DNA of 64,000 bases from Heterodera schachtii. Its lineage: Eukaryota > Nematoda > Chromadorea > Rhabditida > Heteroderidae. The stretch is from assembly GCA_023374025.1 (NCBI GenBank), contig SIJG01000042.1, positions 930,001 through 994,000 on the forward strand, read 5' to 3'. Position 1 is the first letter of the stretch; every line of letters begins with the position of its first letter. The notes under the pieces were generated by a model, which ran no database searches, was not told the DNA's origin, and saw nothing but the letters and a program-made list of their open reading frames with translations. This document shows, piece after piece, positions 58,119 through 64,000 of this stretch. Position numbers and translations under genes: made by a program.

Positions 58119-60926
58119 ATGGCTAAAATAAAAATAAAGTGGGGTACCAAAGAACTTAATGTTGACGCCAATCCCGAAGAACCTCCCCTATTGCTCAAGG
58201 CGCAACTATTCGGGTTGACAAATGTTCCACCTGAACGACAAAAGTTGATAGTTAAGGTAAATGGGCGCCTTCATTTTTATATGCATAATACATAAAAAAA
58301 AACAATGATATTTAGGGCAAGACGATATCTGACGAAGCATGGAACGGAATCACAATAAAAGATGGAACTGTTATAATGCTTATTGGAAGCACTGAATCGA
58401 TGTTGATAAAGGCAGAAAATGCTGAATCGTCGGGCCATGCAAATTCGACAGAGACGGAACCGCGCCAACAGTTCCCCATTGGTCTACGAAATTTGGGCAA
58501 CACTTGTTACATGAACTCGAGTTTGCAGTGTTTGAAGGTTAGTCCCCCGCTGCTCTGTTCCTACTGGGTTCTTCCCTTCGGTGTTTTTTGCTTACTCCCC
58601 CCTGTGATAGTCGTGTAATTTAATGCGACGGAACGAACCAAAAAGTTAGAAACGAGAATTAAAAAGCATTTCTCTTTTTAGATTGTGCCGGAATTTGAAA
58701 CCGCTTTGAAGCAATACAATCCAAACCAATCGGTTGACGGGTCGAACCAACGCATAAAACTCTTCACCAATTCTATGAAGAAACTTTACAACGAGATGAA
58801 TGTTTTGGCGAAGGACAAAACGGCGGACTCTCCCGAAGTCATTCCGTTGTTTCTTGTGCATGTCCTCCGCCAAACCTTTCCACAATTCGACACTCAAGAT
58901 GAACGGGGCAACCACCAGCAACAGGACGCCAACGAATGTTTTTGTGAGATGCTGCGGATGATTTCTGATGAAACGGTTTTCACGCCCGAAAAAAACACTG
59001 GTAAGCTGATCCAATTGTGTAAAAAAAACAACTAAGTTTAGAATCTTTGTCGGAAAGAATCCCTTTAAAACAATTTTTCGAAATTGAACACGAAGTGCTA
59101 GTAAAATGCCTTGAGGAAGGAAGTAAAGAGGAGCCGCAAAAGCACACGGAAAAAGTCTTGCAAGTCCGTTTCCTTTGCGTTTTGTCTCGTAAAATTATAC
59201 TTTTAGTTGAGCTGTTTCTTGGATCAGGAAGTTCGTTATATTCAGGCTGGGATTAGAAATAAAATGGTGGAAGAAATCGAGAAAAGGTCGGAATCGCTTG
59301 GAAGGAATGCGAAATTTGAGAAGCGTTCAATGATCAAACGACTACCGGCTTATTTGTCCGTTCAGATGGTTCGGTTCTTCTACAAAGAAGAAAAAAAAGT
59401 AACAGTTTTTGTTTTATCTATAAAACTCGACTCTGCAACACGACAGTTTTGCCAGACCAAAACTTACATTTGTTCAGATAAGTGCTAAAATCCTAAAAGA
59501 TGTCAAATTTCCAATTGTCTTGGATGTTTTCGACTTGTGCACTTCCGACTTACAGAACAAATTGAAGCCGGCAAGGGCGGCATTAAAGGTAAAGGCATTT
59601 TAAAACTCAATAAAATGCTCAAATATACTGCAAGACCAATTTTTGTAGTGGGGAGGAGGTGGGGGATCAATTCGAAGGGGTAAAGCCATGCAGATTGACG
59701 CAGGAGTTCTAGGGTCTTCCGGTGCCGAAAGGCAGCGCCAACAAAATATTGGGTTTAATAAATTATTAGGAAAATTGACCATAATCTTTACAAATTTACT
59801 CTTGCATCTCACTGTTTTTGTGTGACATTTAGTTCGGCCACTTTCATAGCCCGGACCCTAATTTGAAGAACACTTGTTTGGGGCTTCTGAATTCAGTTTT
59901 AGATATAATAATACCATTAAATTCATTAACAAAAACGAAAAAGCAGCCCTAAATCGTTCTAAAAATATTTCAATAATTTTTCCCCGAGGATTTTTTTTTT
60001 CTTGAACAAAAATTTTTTTAAATCATACACTTTAGTATTTTTAAAATTGAATCGCCTTCGCATTTTTTGAATATTGACTACCTACCTATATAATTTTAAA
60101 AATCATATTTCTTTCCCTATTTTGGGTACCTATGTATTTGGATGCTTTTATATCTTTTTAATTTATTTGGAATTTTCTTACCTTGATGTCTTATTATTAG
60201 CTTTAAATACTTTGTTACTTTACTTTTCCTTTATGCATATTTAGGAATTCGAAGATGCTGAGCTTGAATTTTTGCGAAAAGCAAAATTGGCAGATGCAGG
60301 GACTGCAACAGCGGAATTTAAACCATCGGAGTTTTTACCGAATACCTTTTCCGATGACATCGGATCAAACAACAGTGGATTTTACGAATTGAAAGTACTT
60401 TTTAGACATTTGTTTTTATACCGTTATACCCATTTATAAATATATAAAAGTAAATGAAATTTTAAATAATTTTTACTGGGCTTATTTGGGCACTTTTAAC
60501 ATCTTTTGGGGAGAGATGATAGGAAAACAAAGGTGGATCTTTTACTTAGTTTCAAAATTTTTTAAAAATAATGTTCAGTTTGGTGTAGTTTTTATTTTGA
60601 TTGGTTAATACAATTATCATATTCAACAAATATAACACTTTTTATATTTAAGTGTCTGATAACGCATCAGGGACGTTCAAGCAATTCGGGTCATTATGTC
60701 GCGTGGGTTAGGGTTGGAGATGACGACCAAAAACCGAACACTACCAAATGGGTGGTCTGCGATGACAATAATATTTCGCCAGTGTCTGAGGAGGAAATTC
60801 TGAAATTGTCTGGCGGCGGAGATTGGCATTGTAATGACATGGAACTGATTTTTGCTTTCTCACATTCACACACTTTAAGGTGCTTATGTTCTTATCTACG
60901 GACCCAAAAAGATTCCGAAGCTTTGA
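58119..60926 (+). CDS. usp-14: Ubiquitin carboxyl-terminal hydrolase 14 (proteasome-bound DUB)
   Basis: USP14 binds the 19S proteasome and trims ubiquitin chains from substrates. Exons are 58119-58256, 58316-58537, 58682-59000, 59042-59163, 59207-59398, 59478-59588, 60245-60394, 60653-60830 and 60880-60926, total 492 residues (human 494). The N-terminal ubiquitin-like domain (KIKWGTKELNVDANPEEPP) spans residues 1 to about 80. The catalytic Cys is in NLGNTCYMNSSLQC, the HQQQDANECF motif follows, then LSCFLDQEVRYI, RLPAYLSVQMVRFFYKEE, DVKFPIVLDVFDLC, DDIGSNNSGFYEL, THQGRSSNSGHYVAWV with the catalytic His, and LSGGGDWHCAYVLIYGP. All key residues are present. It is the first gene of a tight + strand trio. 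Confidence 0.96.
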
Positions 60927-61097
60927 GAGCCGAAAGATGAGTAAAATTTGATGTTGATTGACACCATTAAAGAATTTCGACAGTGTTTTTACCAAGATAA
61001 ATTTGTTTATTTTGAGTACACTTGTTTTTAATGTATATTGTTAATTTGCTAGAATACATTTGATGAAATGCTTTTAGATTTTCTTTTCTTTAGCATT

Positions 61098-61626
61098 ATG
61101 ACAATAATCCGTGATTTTTTGTGCCGTTCGTCGTACCAATCGTTGGCTCATTTGTGCCGTAATCAAATTCGCGTTTATTCTGTAGAAAGGGAGGGGGCGG
61201 GCACGGCTTCGGGCATTGAACACGCGCTCAAATTCAACAAAGCGGGAGCAGTGCACAAAAAAGAGTTGAAGGATTACAAATGCGTCGAATATCTTCACCA
61301 AAATAATTATTCCTTTTATGACAAGGAGGTGGGAAAATTACAAAAAATATAACGGTCAAAATATACTAACTTAAGCCTTCATTGAAAAAAAAATACATAT
61401 TCGGGTTCGAAATTGTTTAATGCCATATTCATGATCAGCGCCCTCGTAAACCCTTAAAGCATCACAAAACTGCTCAAACCCCCTTTTTGTCTCTTTTTGT
61501 GGGAAGTAAAACCGATGATTACCACAAGGACATAAATTCCTTTTTAAGTGTGAGCTGCAGCAATTTCGCGTGATGCAACCGACGAACAAATCGCCTGACA
61601 CCGAACCGAAGTTCAAATCATCTTAA
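61098..61626 (+). CDS. NDUFV3: NADH dehydrogenase flavoprotein 3-like (complex I 10-kDa subunit)
   Basis: NDUFV3 is a small accessory subunit of the peripheral arm of mitochondrial complex I. Two exons, 61098-61328 and 61549-61626, give 102 residues. The N-terminus (MTIIRDFLCRSSYQSLAHLC) is basic and amphipathic, like a mitochondrial targeting peptide. The C-terminal half shows the family signature: KCVEYLHQNNYSFYDKE joined to CELQQFRVMQPTNKSP. Human NDUFV3 has [24 protein letters not shown] in the same place. A TTCTTTAG site 3 bp before CATTATG could be a trans-splice acceptor. The start lies 171 bp after the USP14 stop and the end 186 bp before RIC-8. Confidence 0.8.
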
Positions 61627-61812
61627 ACCGATTGATTTCATGAAAAATTTTGTTTTTTAATTAGGAAAAGAAAATAAAGGCAAAATTGAAAAATTTTTCA
61701 ATTAAACTGTTAATTTAACAAATATTTTATTTTAATATATTTAGTTAAATTTTTAATTGTACTTTTATATTCAGTTAGCTTTTAATTACACTTGTATAAT
61801 CCAATTCAAAAG

Positions 61813-64000
61813 ATGCCGCAGAAGGAATTGACCGCCGAATTAATTGAACAATGGGGGAGGGAGCCGAACGCCCATCAGAAGTTGCTTTTTCTGAATGAAA
61901 GGACACAGTCATTTCCGAATGGCACTTTCCCACTCATTGACATTGACCATAAAAAGGTGGGTAATTCGGCCGGGGGGTCATTCGGTCCGATGTCTCCGTT
62001 TATAATGCGCTTTTCTTTCAGTTGTTTTTGTCCCATCTCTTCGACACTTGGGCTTTGGCCTCTGAGCAAATTCGTCTTCAACAATTACACTTTCTTCGGA
62101 TTATTTTGCGCGACAAAAACACTGTTGATTTGGACTGTTACATTCCCATTTTAACACTTTTAAGTCGCCTGGCAAAACTATCGGCTGATTATTTTGAAGA
62201 ATGCAAAAGTGAACCTATAGAAAGTAGGCTTTTTATTTTTGTTTCCCATTCAATTTCAATTTTGAGTTGTGTTGGAGTCTGAGAAATGTCTTATCAATTT
62301 GCTATTCAATTCTGCAAAGGTTCGAGACTTTTTTTGCACACAGTGAGTTTTCTTTCAAATTTGTAACTAATTCGTTTATTTTGTGGGTTTTTGAAAAAAT
62401 TGGTTTAATCTTCCCCTTTTTGTGGTTATTTACAGAAAGAAACCGTTTGACCGATTGATGTCGCGCATTCGTTCTGTCATTGCCGTTTTCGACGGGTCGA
62501 ATTCGTTGTTTGTTGGTTTCGACTATTTGTCCGAATGGTCATTCGTTCAAGTGGAGGAATTGCTGCTTTATGATTTGAAAATAGCATTCATAACAACGGC
62601 ATTAGTCCAACAACTTCGGGTGGATAATTCACATTTAATGAGCTTAACTGAGGCCCTTTCATTTTTAGAATGAATGCGTAAATGACACAGACAAAACGGT
62701 GGTTTTTCTCAGTGTTATCATTTGTTCGTTGGACAAAATGTCACCACCAATGGCCACCAAATGCGTGAATGAGGCACTGAATACGTTGTTCAATGTTTAC
62801 CATGACAGCAAAGTGTTCGAATTGGTCGGTTCGTTTGTTGGAAATTCACGGAATGATTTTTTATTAAAGGAAACTGCAAAAAAATGTGCCGATGAATGCG
62901 CGCGAATTGTGAAGAGTGTACATTTGGACTTGGGAACAAAGCAAAATGCAGTTAATTTACTCTCAGTTTTGACTTCCGCTTTGCCCTCGCTGTGTCCGAA
63001 GGTTTTTATTTTAATTATTTTAAATTTATTTCTTTTAAGGTCGACACAAAAGGAGCGTACGAAGGATTTGCTGCAAAGGATGGATACGACATAAGTTTTT
63101 TAGACTCCTTTTTGTCCGTTTTTGAGCAACAAATTGACAATGTATTTGTTTTAAATGGTCGCCGAATTAAAACCAATTGTTAAAGTATGAGAAGAAACAA
63201 ATCATTGCCGAGTTTTTGGGCACTCATCTCACCGTTCTCTGCCATCTCTGCTCAGAGCACAAAACAGCGAGGCGATTTTGCCGGGAAAAGGTTGGAATTG
63301 GCCAAGGCATAGCAAAAGGTCAATTGAAATGGGTGTGGGGGGACAGAAAATTTGGAAACCCCATAATGAGTTCCTATTTTGAAATTAAAAATGCTGGCAT
63401 ACAACAATTGGTACTTTTCCGTTTGGGGGCCCCACATTTATTTAAATTAAAAAACGTCAACAAAGAGCGCGCGCCATGCGGATCCACTCGATTCTTTTTG
63501 GCCCAAATTTTTGCTTTTATGACTCCCAAATAGCTGAAGCGCTGTTTTTGGATATTCATCGTCATTTAGTTGACCTTTTTAAATTAAAATAAATGTGGGG
63601 CCCCCAAACGGAAAAGTACCCAACAATTAATAAACAGAAGTGAGAAATTAGGTCCTTCCGCCGCTGAGAGAGGACGACGTCAGAAGACGACCCGGGGAGG
63701 GCGATAGTTTCCGCAACAAAATGGTCCGTCTGATGGACGGCTCTTCACGATGCAGCGAAATGGCTGCCGAATTTCTTTTTGTGCTTTGCAAACGTTCGGG
63801 TCTGTTTCTACGAAAAAAGTTCATTGGTCGTCTTAAATAGTGGGTCGTCTGATGAAGTACTGCGGTTTCGGACACTCCGCCGGTCTCTTGGCCAATTACG
63901 GATTCCTCGGCCAGGCAATGGTGGCCCAGCGACGTCCATCAGACAGCGAAGACTCGGAAACGGACGAATACAAACGCGTGGAAGAGAAGTATCAATCTAA
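61813..64000 (+). CDS. ric-8: RIC-8 (synembryn), G-alpha chaperone and exchange factor; 3' end outside window
   Basis: RIC-8 folds and activates heterotrimeric G-alpha subunits and is needed for synaptic signalling and spindle positioning in C. elegans. Exons are 61813-61956, 62022-62223, 62267-62342, 62436-62619, 62669-63001, 63040-63141, 63186-63290, 63652-63799 and 63841 to beyond 64000. Armadillo-type helices match RIC8: [128 protein letters not shown] and the acidic [12 protein letters not shown], whose Ser residues are CK2-type sites in vertebrate RIC8A. About 480 codons are present, and roughly 50 should follow. Intron 4 is only 49 bp. A MITE lies in the intron before exon 8. Confidence 0.94.
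63403..63627. mobile_element. Small MITE inside a RIC-8 intron
   Basis: The arms GTACTTTTCCGTTTGGGGGC and CCACATTTATTTAAATT (63411-63450) are inverted at 63577-63620. The outer words ACAATTG and CAACAATT are near the edges. The element is about 225 bp and non-coding. The intron is 361 bp, against 38-93 bp for most neighbours, so the insertion accounts for most of its length. Confidence 0.8.

Overview
This window is nuclear DNA of an animal, most likely a nematode. It holds intron-rich genes (introns mostly about 45-150 bp) for core eukaryotic proteins, and no prokaryotic operon structure. Three things point to a nematode, possibly a tylenchid such as a cyst nematode: closely packed same-strand genes that look like trans-spliced operons, BTB/MATH-type and short protein-tyrosine-phosphatase genes, and GC-AG introns. 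The species call is an inference, because no rRNA or mitochondrial marker is present.

Layout. 0-5 kb: low-complexity DNA, one cysteine-rich secreted-peptide exon, and a nested transposon block (2.49-4.46 kb). 5.3-7.0 kb (-): a four-exon gene of unknown function. 10.3-12.5 kb: a receptor-independent tyrosine phosphatase (-) divergent from a lysine-rich single-anchor protein (+) with a TATA box. 13.6-21.3 kb (+): the APC1 (mat-2) subunit of the anaphase-promoting complex. 21.8-23 kb: a foldback element and a hAT-like fragment. 23.4-27.3 kb (-): a C-terminally anchored protein and a rhodopsin-like peptide GPCR whose N-terminus is made by a 33-bp minisatellite. 27.3-34.9 kb: mostly repeats, with a Gly/Tyr-rich secreted peptide at 30.6-31.05 kb (-). 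34.9-35.5 kb (-): a tail-anchored protein with PPxY motifs. 36-48 kb: a dense field of MITE-like elements around two small secreted proteins, an unknown gene and SEC12/PREB (-). 48.4-50.7 kb (+): a BTB-type (probable MATH-BTB) protein. 50.9-52.5 kb (+): RanGAP, with a truncated, almost identical second copy at 54.7-56.0 kb. 56.3-57.8 kb (-): a PHYHD1-like dioxygenase. 58.1-64 kb (+): USP14, NDUFV3 and RIC-8 in tight head-to-tail order, the last running off the window.

Functional themes. APC1 and USP14 belong to ubiquitin/proteasome control, and the BTB protein may be a cullin-3 adaptor. RanGAP and SEC12 regulate the small GTPases Ran and Sar1, RIC-8 acts on heterotrimeric G proteins, and the GPCR is a plausible upstream input. 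These genes are not evidently co-regulated, apart from the two close same-strand groups USP14-NDUFV3-RIC-8 and PREB-unknown gene.

Non-coding structure is the most distinctive part of the window. At least five elements carry perfect 8-bp target duplications (hAT style). One family has TTAA-flanked inverted ends yet carries a tRNA-like A/B-box promoter. Two copies of a ~770-bp near-complete palindrome are present, one inserted inside another repeat, and a 22-bp GGCGGYGCC hairpin recurs. Exon boundaries were read by eye from frame, splice signals and remembered family sequences; nothing was aligned by software.
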